Positions 43,537 through 50,989 are shown, counted from the first letter of the stretch. The stretch: 64,000 nt of DNA from Leucobacter sp. L43 (GCF_016597785.1 NZ_JAENJG010000003.1:124001-188000); one strand, 5' to 3'. Made by a program: numbers and translations. Notes: generated by a model not told the origin, from the sequence alone.

Positions 43537-45080
43537 CGACCGCATCTGCCGCTCGCGGCGCCATCTCGACCTCACACCACCTGGCGACGGAAGCCGGTGC
43601 CGCGGTGCTGCGGGCCGGCGGCAACGCCATCGACGCGGCGATCGCGGCAGCAGCCACCCTCTGCGTGGTCTACCCGAACAACGTCGCACTCGGCGGAGAT
43701 CTCGTGGCGCTCGTGCGCAACCCCGAGGGCGAGGTGCGGTTCTTGAACGCGACGGGCACCGCTCCGGCCGGCCAGTCGATCGACGTGCTGCGGGAGCGCT
43801 ACGGCGATTTGCTCCCAGTGCGCGGCATCGACACCGTCACGGTGCCCGGCGGCATCTGCGGCTGGAACGCCCTGCACGAGTACGGCGCCACACGTCGATG
43901 GGAGCAGCACCTCGAAGCGGCGACCCGGCACGCCGAGGCGGGCGTGCCCACCGCCCGGTCGGTCGCCGCCGCGATCGTCGAGAACCGCGAGGTGCTGGAG
44001 CTCGACGAGGGGTGCCGCGGAGTGTTCTTCGATCAGGGGCTGCCGCTCGTCGAAGGCGCCCCGTTCGTGCAACCGGCGCTCGCCGCATCGTTGCGGGCGC
44101 TCGCAGCCGGCGGATCCGCCGCGTTCTACGAAGGCGAGCTCGCCGAGCGATGGGTCGCCGGCCTGCAGAAGCTCGGTTCACGCATCACCCTCGCCGACAC
44201 CGCCGCGTACTCCGCGGAGTGGGGCGAGCCGCTCGAAGGATCGTTCCGAGCGCACCGCGTGCTCACGGGCCCGCCCAACACCTCAGGCTTCATGCTCCTG
44301 CGCGCGCTCCGAGACATCGAGGCGGGCATCGAGGATCCGCTCGGGCGCGGTGCCGGCGAACTCGCCCGCTCGTTCCGCGCGAGCAACGCCGTGCGAGCGG
44401 CGTCCCTCGCCGACCCGCGCTTCGGCGGCGCGACGGGGAACGACCTGATCGACGCGGAGGCCCCCGCGCACCCGCCCGTGCGGGAGGCCAAACCGAGCGG
44501 CGACACGGTCGGGCTCAGCGCCGTGAGCGCCGACGGCTGGGCCATCTCCCTCATCAACTCCGTGTACTTCGGATTCGGCGCTGCCGTGCTCGAGCCGGAG
44601 ACGGGCATTCTCTTCCAGAATCGCGGGACGTCGTTCTCGCTCGACCCCGCGCACCCGAACGCGTTCGGCCCCGGCAAGCGGCCGCGTCACACGCTCATGC
44701 CCGTGCTCGTGCTCCGAGGCGACGAACTCGCATGGGTGCCCGCGACGATGGGCGGGTCGGCGCAACCGCAGATCCATACGCAGCTGCTGGTGCGGTCCCT
44801 CGCCGGTGCGACCCCGGAGGAGGCGACGCACGCGCCGCGCTGGATCGTCGACGAACCCGGCGCCGACGGGGTCGTGCGCGTTACGATCGAAGAGGACGTG
44901 CCCGCCGCGGTGCACGAAGCGCTCGCCGAGGCCGGATTCCCACTGAAGGTCGTGCCTCCCGTCGACGAGGATCTCGGCCACTCGAATCTGATCCGACTCG
45001 CGCAGGAGGGCGTCCACGGGGCCGACGGCGTCGACGCCGCGAGCGATCCGCGATCCGACGGCTCCGCGATCGTCGTCTGA
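43533..45080 (+). CDS. gamma-glutamyltransferase family protein, cytoplasmic
   Basis: A 515-residue Ntn-hydrolase that should self-cleave before the catalytic Thr in PSGDTVGLSAVSADG to give large and small subunits. Other family marks are ATEAGAAVLRAGGNAIDAAIAAA at the N-terminus, GPPNTSGFMLLRAL, and in the small subunit NSVYFGFGAAV plus LMPVLVLRGDELAW. Unlike most gamma-glutamyltransferases it has no signal peptide, so it acts inside the cell. The family also includes acylases and amidases for other N-acyl substrates. It overlaps the regulator gene by 4 nt and is 77 bp before a TauE gene. Substrate is unproven. Confidence 0.87.
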   Translation: MTTASAARGAISTSHHLATEAGAAVLRAGGNAIDAAIAAAATLCVVYPNNVALGGDLVALVRNPEGEVRFLNATGTAPAGQSIDVLRERYGDLLPVRGIDTVTVPGGICGWNALHEYGATRRWEQHLEAATRHAEAGVPTARSVAAAIVENREVLELDEGCRGVFFDQGLPLVEGAPFVQPALAASLRALAAGGSAAFYEGELAERWVAGLQKLGSRITLADTAAYSAEWGEPLEGSFRAHRVLTGPPNTSGFMLLRALRDIEAGIEDPLGRGAGELARSFRASNAVRAASLADPRFGGATGNDLIDAEAPAHPPVREAKPSGDTVGLSAVSADGWAISLINSVYFGFGAAVLEPETGILFQNRGTSFSLDPAHPNAFGPGKRPRHTLMPVLVLRGDELAWVPATMGGSAQPQIHTQLLVRSLAGATPEEATHAPRWIVDEPGADGVVRVTIEEDVPAAVHEALAEAGFPLKVVPPVDEDLGHSNLIRLAQEGVHGADGVDAASDPRSDGSAIVV

Positions 45081-45157
45081 AACGACCAGCCGGCATGCAC
45101 TCGAACGCGCGCGTCCCACACGAACTCTCAGCACCAGCTTCAGCGAGAAAGCAGCAC

Positions 45158-45934
45158 ATGAACCAGATTGTCCGCCCCGGATTCCTCCCGCTCCTCCTCG
45201 TCGGCATCGCCGGCGGCATTCTGTCCGGGCTCTTCGGTATCGGCGGCGGCACCATCATCGTGCCCGCACTCGCGCTCTGGTTGAGCATGCCCCAGAAGCT
45301 CTCGGCCGGAACGTCGGTCGCGGCGATCCTGCCCACCGCGATCGTCGGTGCGACGACCTACGGGCTGCAGGGCCACGTCGACTGGATCGCCGGCGCCTGC
45401 CTCGCCGTCGGCATCGTTGCCGGGGCGCAGCTGGGCGCCGCGCTGCTCGCGAAACTGCCGGTCGGCGCGATCCAGTGGGGGTTCATGGGCTTCCTCGCGA
45501 TCGTGATCGTGAGCCTCTGGTTCGTCGTGCCGCAGCGCGGTGACGAGATCGAGATCTCCGTGTTGACGGTGATCATGCTCATCGTGACCGGCTTCATCAC
45601 GGGTGTGCTGTCGGGCCTGCTCGGCGTCGGCGGCGGCGTCGTCGTCGTGCCCGTGCTCATGTTCTTCTTCAGCTCGAGCGACCTCATCGCGAAGGGCACC
45701 TCGCTCTTCATGATGATTCCCGGATCGATCTCGGGCACCATCGGCAACTTCCGCAGGCAGAACGTCGACCTGCGCGCTGCGGCGATCGTGGGGCTCGGCG
45801 CGTGCGTCTTCGTACCGGTCGGCAATCTCTTCGCCGTGCTGATCGACCCCTTCTGGGGCAATGTGGCCTTCTCGATCTACCTCGTCTTCATCCTCATCCA
45901 GATGCTGGTGCGCAAGCTCCGCAAGAAGAAGTAG
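45158..45934 (+). CDS. TauE/SafE family anion exporter
   Basis: A 258-residue membrane protein with eight or so helices in two related halves. Each half has the glycine-rich repeat of the family: GGILSGLFGIGGGTIIVPAL near the N-terminus and VLSGLLGVGGGVVVVPVLM in the second half. A basic RKLRKKK tail ends it. Members export sulfite, sulfoacetate or similar anions. As part of a regulator / gamma-glutamyltransferase-like operon it could remove sulfite or a carboxylate made from the imported compound; this is inferred from position only. Confidence 0.9.
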   Translation: MNQIVRPGFLPLLLVGIAGGILSGLFGIGGGTIIVPALALWLSMPQKLSAGTSVAAILPTAIVGATTYGLQGHVDWIAGACLAVGIVAGAQLGAALLAKLPVGAIQWGFMGFLAIVIVSLWFVVPQRGDEIEISVLTVIMLIVTGFITGVLSGLLGVGGGVVVVPVLMFFFSSSDLIAKGTSLFMMIPGSISGTIGNFRRQNVDLRAAAIVGLGACVFVPVGNLFAVLIDPFWGNVAFSIYLVFILIQMLVRKLRKKK

Positions 45935-45954
45935 CGCCCCGGCGCCCGGCATCG

Positions 45955-45966
45955 CCCCCCCCCCCC
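45955..45966 (+). repeat. homopolymeric C12 tract
   Basis: Twelve consecutive C residues 20 nt after the TauE stop and 14 nt before a palindromic repeat. It is intergenic, so length changes would not shift a reading frame. Confidence 0.9.
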
Positions 45967-45980
45967 TGCGCCCTCATGGC

Positions 45981-46038
45981 AGCGGGGTCACTCCTCGTGC
46001 GTGTTGCACCGCCGACACGCACGAAGAGTGACCCCGCT
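45981..46038. repeat. 24-bp-arm palindrome (GGGTCACT family)
   Basis: Arms 45981-46004 and 46015-46038 pair at 23 of 24 positions; the loop is TGCACCGCCG. It lies between convergent genes (TauE and the MFS pump), where it could act as a bidirectional terminator. Right arm and flank are identical over 26 bases to the copy at 48358, continuing into CGC. Confidence 0.9.
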
Positions 46039-46071
46039 CGCCGCCCGAAAAGCGCCCGAAGAGCGCCCGTC

Positions 46072-47538
46072 TCATCGCGTGGCGCGTCCGCGAATCGCCT
46101 GGAGAGCGCACGCCGCACCGAGCACGGCGACGATCCCGATCCCGACGGCCATCGTCTGAGCCGAACCCGTCGCGGTCGGGCCGCCAGTCACGACGAGCAT
46201 GCCGACGACGGACGACGATACGGCGTTGGCGATGAGCTGCGTGGTGCTGACACCGGCCGCCGCCTTCCCGCCTTCGACCGGGTCATCGGTGCTGCGCATC
46301 GCCGCGACGCTGAGATGGGGGAATGCCATGCCGATGCCACTTCCGGCTGCGAACAGCACAGCCGCCCAGGCCACGACGAGCCAGGCGCCGGCTTCAGGAG
46401 TGACGAGAGCTGCGTAGCCGAAGAGACCGGCGGCGAGGATCGCCGGGCCGAGCAGCATGACCGCGTTTCGGCCGCGCTGCGACTCGATGTTGACGCTGCA
46501 GAGTTGCGCGGCGGTCCACCCGACGGAGAGCGACGCACCGAGGAAGCCGGCGAGGAGCGGTGGCAGGCCGGCGAGTTCCTGGCCGAACAGCGGAATGAAG
46601 GCCTCGGTCATCGCCCCGGCGCTCAAGAGCCCGAGCGCGAGATACACCCACTTCAGCGCATTGCCGCGTCGGTACGTGAGCTTCGGCAGCACCGTCGTCG
46701 CGCCGAATCGTTCGCGGAGCACGAAGGCGAACAGCAGGAGCACTGCGGCCGCCAGGCACGCGACCGTGCTCGCACCGCGGGGCAGCACCGATGCGACGCT
46801 GAACGCGGCCGCCGTCGATGCGAGGAGCGCGAGCGAGAGCACCGGCACCGACGGAACCTCCCCCGTCTGCTCGGCGCCACCCGGAACCGCGTTGCGCGAC
46901 ACCCAGGCGAGAACGAGGGCGAGCAGAGCCATCGTCGCGAACGCCCCGCGCCAGAGTCCGATCTGCGCGAAGAGCCCTCCGAGGGCCGGCCCGAGAAGAT
47001 TGCCGACGCCCCACATCGCGGAGACGAGGCCCGCAGCTCGTGTCCACAGCCGCTCGGGCAGCGCCGTGCGGATCACCGCGTACCCGAGGCCCGCGAGCAG
47101 GCCGCCGCCGAGGCCCTGCACGGTGCGCCCGACGAGCAGCAGCTCCATGGATGGTGCGAGCATGTCGATGAGCGTGCCCAGGGCGAACACCGCGAACGCC
47201 CCGACGTACGCTCTCGCCGCACCCGAGCGGGCGACGGTGCGCGTCACGAGCATCGATGAGATGACTGAGGCGGTGAGAAACGCGGTCGCTGCCCACGCGA
47301 AGTACTGAGCGCCCCCGAATTCGTCCACCGCGGACGGCAGAAGCGCGGCCGTCACGTAGACGTTCGTCGCGTACAGTGCGACGCCGCCCGCGAGAACGAG
47401 GGCGGCCGGGAGGTAGCCTGGGCTGAACAACTCGCTCCAACTCCCCGGCCTCGGCGGTCGCCCGCTGCGGAGGCGGCCGCGCCCCTGGGCGGCGGCATCG
47501 GTTGCGATGATCGGGAGGTCAGTGGTGTGATTCGGCAT
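46072..47538 (-). CDS. MFS efflux transporter, probable SoxR target
   Basis: A 488-residue major facilitator with 12-14 helices. Motif C-like segments (AGLVSAMWGVGNLLGPALGG) and VGRTVQGLGGGLLAGLGYAVI mark the drug:H+ antiporter branch. ATG at 47538, 6 nt after a -10 TACGGT, so the mRNA is probably leaderless. The promoter has a 19-bp spacer containing a SoxR-type dyad, and the soxR gene is divergent, 74 bp away. It is therefore predicted to be induced by redox-active compounds and to export them, as SoxR-controlled pumps do in other non-enteric bacteria. Confidence 0.87.
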   Translation of the reverse strand: MPNHTTDLPIIATDAAAQGRGRLRSGRPPRPGSWSELFSPGYLPAALVLAGGVALYATNVYVTAALLPSAVDEFGGAQYFAWAATAFLTASVISSMLVTRTVARSGAARAYVGAFAVFALGTLIDMLAPSMELLLVGRTVQGLGGGLLAGLGYAVIRTALPERLWTRAAGLVSAMWGVGNLLGPALGGLFAQIGLWRGAFATMALLALVLAWVSRNAVPGGAEQTGEVPSVPVLSLALLASTAAAFSVASVLPRGASTVACLAAAVLLLFAFVLRERFGATTVLPKLTYRRGNALKWVYLALGLLSAGAMTEAFIPLFGQELAGLPPLLAGFLGASLSVGWTAAQLCSVNIESQRGRNAVMLLGPAILAAGLFGYAALVTPEAGAWLVVAWAAVLFAAGSGIGMAFPHLSVAAMRSTDDPVEGGKAAAGVSTTQLIANAVSSSVVGMLVVTGGPTATGSAQTMAVGIGIVAVLGAACALQAIRGRATR

Positions 47539-47544
47539 TCCTGT

Positions 47545-47575
47545 ACCGTAAAACCTGAACTAAGGTTGAGGTCAA
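47545..47575 (-). promoter_or_regulatory. MFS promoter with 19-bp spacer and SoxR box
   Basis: Minus strand: -35 TTGACC (47570-47575), a 19-nt spacer, -10 TACGGT (47545-47550), then 6 nt to the ATG. The dyad ACCTCAAC-CTTA-GTTCAGGT fills 47553-47572 with one mismatched pair. An over-long spacer holding the operator is the defining layout of MerR/SoxR-activated promoters. Confidence 0.85.
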
Positions 47576-47612
47576 GTGGTCGATGCGGTGTCGACTGCTG
47601 GTGGGAGGGAAG

Positions 47613-48134
47613 ATGCCTGAATCCGAGCCCGTGATGCGTGCGCCGACCGACCTGCTCTCCGTCGGCGAGGTGGCCGCGCGCACGGGAGTAGCCGTCTCAG
47701 CGCTCCACTTCTACGAGCGCGAGGGCCTCATCAGCAGCGTGCGGACCGCGGGCAACCAGCGCCGCTACGCACGACACGTGCTGCGCCGCATCGCGATCAT
47801 CCGGGTGGCGGCTCGCATGGGGGTGCCGCTCGCCGAAGTCGCAGAGGAACTCGCCAGCCTGCCGGCGGACCGCATGCCGAGTCGACGCGATTGGGAGCGC
47901 ATCAGCGAGCACTGGCGCGGCAAGCTCGAAGCGCGCAGGCTCGAGATCGAACGCATGGAGCGCGAACTCACGGGCTGCATCGGTTGCGGATGCCTGTCAC
48001 TCGGCACCTGTCGGGTCTTCAATCCCGGAGACGCGCTGTCTGTCGACGGACCGGGCCCGCGCCTGCTCCCCGAGATCGACCCGAACTCGCTCGATCCTGT
48101 CGCACCCGCCGCCGGGGCCCCGCCGGCGGCGTAG
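47613..48134 (+). CDS. soxR: redox-sensing transcriptional activator SoxR
   Basis: A 173-residue MerR-family activator. DNA-binding domain: LLSVGEVAARTGVAVSALHFYEREGL; a dimerisation helix covers about 90-118; then the [2Fe-2S] cluster motif with Cys122, Cys125, Cys127 and Cys133 (CIGCGC-x5-C), the SoxR diagnostic. The ATG at 47613 follows GGAGGGA. The extra C-terminus after the cluster is Pro/Ala-rich (DPVAPAAGAPPAA), and its stop codon falls inside the first unit of a GC-rich tandem array. No soxS is present, as usual outside enterics; the divergent MFS pump is the obvious target. Confidence 0.95.
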   Translation: MPESEPVMRAPTDLLSVGEVAARTGVAVSALHFYEREGLISSVRTAGNQRRYARHVLRRIAIIRVAARMGVPLAEVAEELASLPADRMPSRRDWERISEHWRGKLEARRLEIERMERELTGCIGCGCLSLGTCRVFNPGDALSVDGPGPRLLPEIDPNSLDPVAPAAGAPPAA

Positions 48135-48224
48135 CCGCCCGGCCGGCCGGTAGCCGCCGGCCCGGCCGGTAGCCGCCCGCCCGCCCGGTAGCCGCCGGCC
48201 TGCCCGCCCGCCCGGCCGGTAGCC
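48130..48224 (+). repeat. 19-bp tandem array overlapping the soxR stop
   Basis: The motif (C/G)GTAGCC recurs at 48130, 48149, 48168, 48187 and 48218: a 19-bp period with a final step of 31. The unit is close to GGTAGCCGCCGGCCCGGCC. The soxR stop TAG lies in the first unit, and the last unit runs directly into the palindrome at 48225. No gene is visible in 48135-48457; it is all repeats. Confidence 0.8.
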
Positions 48225-48284
48225 GGGTCACTTGGGGAGGGTGTCGCGGCCGACCACAACTCCGACACGCTCCCCAAGTGACCC
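48225..48284. repeat. 22-bp-arm palindrome (GGGTCACT family, variant stem)
   Basis: Arms 48225-48246 and 48263-48284 pair at 21 of 22 positions; the loop is 16 nt. The outer stem GGGTCACT/AGTGACCC matches the other copies, but the inner stem is TGGGGAG/CTCCCCA, quite different from TTCGTGCG/CGCACGAA elsewhere, with pairing kept. Confidence 0.88.
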
Positions 48285-48290
48285 GCCTCG

Positions 48291-48331
48291 CTGGGGCTGG
48301 GTCGGGCTGGGTGGGCTGGGTCGGGCTGGGC
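48291..48331 (+). repeat. G-rich tandem repeat GGGCTGGGT
   Basis: Four to five near-copies of GGGCTGGGT(C/G) directly follow the palindrome at 48225. The G-runs could form quadruplexes on the plus strand. Confidence 0.65.
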
Positions 48332-48357
48332 TCGGCCGGGGCGCCACTGCCCACTGC

Positions 48358-48415
48358 AGCGGGGTCACTCTCCGTGCGTGTTGCGCCGCCGACACGCACG
48401 AAGAGTGACCCCGCT
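48358..48415. repeat. 24-bp-arm palindrome (GGGTCACT family)
   Basis: Arms 48358-48381 and 48392-48415 pair at 23 of 24 positions; the loop TGCGCCGCCG differs by one base from that of the 45981 copy. It lies between convergent soxR and the HAD gene. Confidence 0.9.
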
Positions 48416-48421
48416 CGCACA

Positions 48422-48457
48422 GGGGGAGGGGGAGGGGGAGAAGAGAAAGGGGGCGGG
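48422..48457 (+). repeat. G-quadruplex-prone run
   Basis: Three G5 runs separated by single A, then a fourth G5 run at 48449-48453 after a purine-only linker. It ends exactly where the minus-strand HAD gene stops, so on that gene's transcript it would be C-rich while the plus strand could fold. Confidence 0.7.
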
Positions 48458-49246
48458 CTACAGCAGGTCGGCGACCGAGCCCAGCACCTCGTCCGGGCGG
48501 AACGGGAAGCGCTCGATCTCCGTGCGATCCGAGATTCCGGTCATGACGAGTACCGTGTGCAGTCCCGCTTCGATGCCCGCCACGACGTCGGTGTCCATTC
48601 GGTCGCCGATCATGCCGGTGTTGTGGGAGTGCGCGCCGATCTGGTTGAGCGCCGAGCGGAACATCATCGGGTTCGGCTTGCCGATGATGTACGGGTGCTT
48701 GCCGGTCGCTTTCGTGATGAGCGCGTTGATCGCTCCCGTCGCGGGCAGCGGGCCCTCCTGGCTCGGCCCGGTCGCGTCGGGGTTGGTCGAGATGAAGCGA
48801 GCACCCTTGATGATGAGCCGGATCGCCTTCGTGATCGCCTCGAACGAGTAATTGCGGGTCTCGCCGACGACCACGAAGTCGGGGTCCGATTCGGTCATCA
48901 CGTAGCCGGCATCGTGCAGGGCGGTCAGGATCCCGGCCTCGCCGATCACGAACGCCGAGCCGCCGGGCTGCTGCTGCTTCAGGAAGGCGGCGGTGGCGAG
49001 CGCACTCGTCCAGATGCGGTCCTCCGGCACCGTGATCCCGGAGGCGGCGAGGCGGGCGCTGAGGTCGCGGGCGGTGAAGATGGAGTTGTTCGTGAGCACG
49101 AGATACGGGATCTCGTGCTCACGCCAGTGCTGGATGAGGTCGGCAGCGCCGGGGATGGCGCGGTTCTCGTGCACCAGCACGCCATCCATATCGGTGAGCC
49201 AGCATTCGATCTCAGCGCGGCGAGGGTGCGGTTCGTTCTGAGTCAT
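48458..49246 (-). CDS. HAD-IIA family sugar-phosphate phosphatase (NagD-like)
   Basis: A 262-residue haloacid dehalogenase-type phosphatase. Nucleophile and acid Asp19 and Asp21 are in CWLTDMDGVLVHE, motif II is VLTNNS, the cap domain is of type IIA, and the late motifs are IIGKPNPMMF and IGDRMDTDVVAG. NagD-group enzymes hydrolyse nucleotide or sugar phosphates, often as metabolite repair. The ATG at 49246 is preceded by a leaderless-type -10 box. The gene points into the repeat region shared with soxR. Confidence 0.9.
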   Translation of the reverse strand: MTQNEPHPRRAEIECWLTDMDGVLVHENRAIPGAADLIQHWREHEIPYLVLTNNSIFTARDLSARLAASGITVPEDRIWTSALATAAFLKQQQPGGSAFVIGEAGILTALHDAGYVMTESDPDFVVVGETRNYSFEAITKAIRLIIKGARFISTNPDATGPSQEGPLPATGAINALITKATGKHPYIIGKPNPMMFRSALNQIGAHSHNTGMIGDRMDTDVVAGIEAGLHTVLVMTGISDRTEIERFPFRPDEVLGSVADLL

Positions 49247-49252
49247 GCCCAC

Positions 49253-49258
49253 AGCGTA
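49253..49258 (-). promoter_or_regulatory. -10 element TACGCT for the HAD gene
   Basis: On the minus strand, six bases before the ATG at 49246. The remaining gap up to 49355 shows only C-rich sequence. Confidence 0.55.
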
Positions 49259-49355
49259 TCTCGCACGTGTGAACGGGCAGTTTCGCGGCGCACGCCCGCT
49301 CCCGCTCCCGGCCCGCCCTCCCCGATAGCAAGAGGGAGTGCAGGATCGCCGAGCG

Positions 49356-50186
49356 CTACCCCTCGCGTCCGACGAGGGCCGGCACCGCGCCGAGCAGTTC
49401 CCGCGTGTACGGGTGCTCGGGGGCCGTCCACACGCGCTCCGTCGGCCCCTGCTCGACGAAGACGCCGGCGCGCATGACGGCGGTGCGATCGGCGATGGTC
49501 GCGACGACGGCGAGGTCGTGCGAGATGATGACCATTCCGATCTGCAGGTCGTCGACGAGGCGGCGCAGCAGGTCGCCGACGTGCTTCTGCGACGAGGCGT
49601 CGAGCGCTGAGATCGGCTCGTCTGCGACGATCACGTTCGGTTTGGCGAGCAGTGCTTTCGCGATGGCGATGCGCTGCCGCTGCCCTCCGGAGAGTGCGTG
49701 CGGGTAGCGGGTGCGCAGCGCCGGGTCGAGACCGACGCGCTCGAGCACATCGGTGATGTCTGCGAGGCGTTCCTCCGCCGTACGACGCTCTCCGCGGGCA
49801 CGCGCGGCGGAGTTCCACACCTCTTCGAGTTGCTGCGTGATGCGCCGACGCGGGTTCAGCGATGCGTACGGATCCTGGAACACCATCTGCAGCGGGACGA
49901 GTCGCGCGGGGCGCCGACGAATCGGGAGCGGCGTCACCGGTTCGCCCTTGAAGCGGATGCTGCCTCCTGAGAGCTTGTTGATGCCGACGAGGGCCCGTGC
50001 GAGTGAGGACTTGCCGCAGCCGCTCTCGCCCACGATGCCGACGATCTCGCCGGGGTGCACCTCGAGGTCGACGCCGTGGACTGCGACGAAGCGTCCTTTG
50101 CCCTTGACCCGGTAGCTCACGACCGCGTCGGCGACCTCGATGAGTGGCTCCGTCGGCGGCTCTGCGAGCGGTGAGCGGTCGGTCAT
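49356..50186 (-). CDS. peptide-type ABC transporter ATPase (DppF/OppF-like)
   Basis: A 276-residue ATPase of the oligopeptide/nickel importer family. Walker A is GESGCGKSS, the Q-loop MVFQDPYASLNPRRRI, the signature [15 protein letters not shown], Walker B VIVADEPISALD and the family C-terminus APEHPYTRELLGAVP. This is the last gene of a five-gene importer operon, overlapping its partner ATPase gene by 4 nt. It lacks the long Cys-rich tail that binds Fe-S in some OppF proteins. Confidence 0.93.
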   Translation of the reverse strand: MTDRSPLAEPPTEPLIEVADAVVSYRVKGKGRFVAVHGVDLEVHPGEIVGIVGESGCGKSSLARALVGINKLSGGSIRFKGEPVTPLPIRRRPARLVPLQMVFQDPYASLNPRRRITQQLEEVWNSAARARGERRTAEERLADITDVLERVGLDPALRTRYPHALSGGQRQRIAIAKALLAKPNVIVADEPISALDASSQKHVGDLLRRLVDDLQIGMVIISHDLAVVATIADRTAVMRAGVFVEQGPTERVWTAPEHPYTRELLGAVPALVGREG

Positions 50187-50989
50187 GAGAGTACCTCCTC
50201 GGGCAGGGGCCAGGGCACCTTCGGCACCGCGTCGAGCAGCACGCGGGTGTAGGGATGTTGCGGGGAGCGGAAGACCTGATCGGAGTCGCCGGATTCGACG
50301 ATCTCGCCGGTGCGGAACACGTTCAGGCGGTCCGCGATCGTGCTCAGCATCGCGAGGTCGTGCGTGACGAAGATGATGCCCATACCGGATTCGCGCCGCA
50401 GTTCGTTGAGCAGCGCGATGATGCCGGTGCGAATGTTCGCGTCGAGCGCCGTCGTCGGTTCGTCGGCGATGAGCAGCTTCGGGTCGCAGGCGAGTGCGAT
50501 CGCGATGGAGACGCGCTGCTTCATGCCGCCCGAGAGCTGGTGCGGGTACTGGCCGAGCAGCCGCTTCGGTTCGCGCAGGTGGACGCGCTCCATCAGCTCG
50601 ATCGCACGTGCTTCAGCTGCGGGCTTCGAGAGGCCGAGGTGCTGCCGCATGTGGTCTGTGAGCTGTTCGCCGAGTTTCAGCATGGGGTGCAGGCTCGATG
50701 ACGGATCTTGGAGCACCATCGCGATCTCGGTGCCGCGGGTGCGCTCCCACTCCCGCTTCGATTGGGTGAGGAGCTCGCGGCCGTCGAAGCGGATCGAGCC
50801 GTCGGCGACGAGGCCGTCGGGGAGCAGGCCGAGCAGTGCGAGGCCGGTCAGGGTCTTGCCCGATCCGCTCTCGCCGACCACGCCGACGACTTCGCCGGCC
50901 TCGACGGTGAATGAGACTCCGTCGACGAGTGGCGCCCCGGCACCGCTGGCGCGCCCGACCGTGAGCTGGTCAACGTGCAGGAGGGTCAT
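50183..50989 (-). CDS. peptide-type ABC transporter ATPase (DppD/OppD-like)
   Basis: A 268-residue second ATPase. Walker A is GESGSGKTLT, the Q-loop MVLQDPSSSLHPMLKLGEQL, the signature LSGGMKQRVSIAIAL, Walker B LLIADEPTTALD and the ending RSPQHPYTRVLLDAVP. Its switch region reads IFVTHDLAMLS. The ATG at 50989 overlaps the permease stop by 4 nt. It forms the ATPase heterodimer with the product of the next gene; two different ATPases are usual in Dpp/Opp systems. Confidence 0.93.
   Translation of the reverse strand: MTLLHVDQLTVGRASGAGAPLVDGVSFTVEAGEVVGVVGESGSGKTLTGLALLGLLPDGLVADGSIRFDGRELLTQSKREWERTRGTEIAMVLQDPSSSLHPMLKLGEQLTDHMRQHLGLSKPAAEARAIELMERVHLREPKRLLGQYPHQLSGGMKQRVSIAIALACDPKLLIADEPTTALDANIRTGIIALLNELRRESGMGIIFVTHDLAMLSTIADRLNVFRTGEIVESGDSDQVFRSPQHPYTRVLLDAVPKVPWPLPEEVLS

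Noticed and set aside
42986..45157. Long plus-strand frame joined to the TauE gene (982 codons)
   Set aside because: The part before 45158 is the +2 shadow of the regulator and GGT-like genes, all Arg/Ser/Pro; there is no fusion protein.
45955..45966. C12 tract as a phase-variation switch
   Set aside because: It lies after both convergent genes' stop codons, so length change would not alter a reading frame or a promoter.
22773..48415. Palindromes as a CRISPR array
   Set aside because: Copies are dispersed over 25 kb with no regular spacers and no cas genes.
48422..48457. Insertion-sequence end or integration site
   Set aside because: No transposase, target duplication or integrase is present on either side; the G runs are simple repeats.
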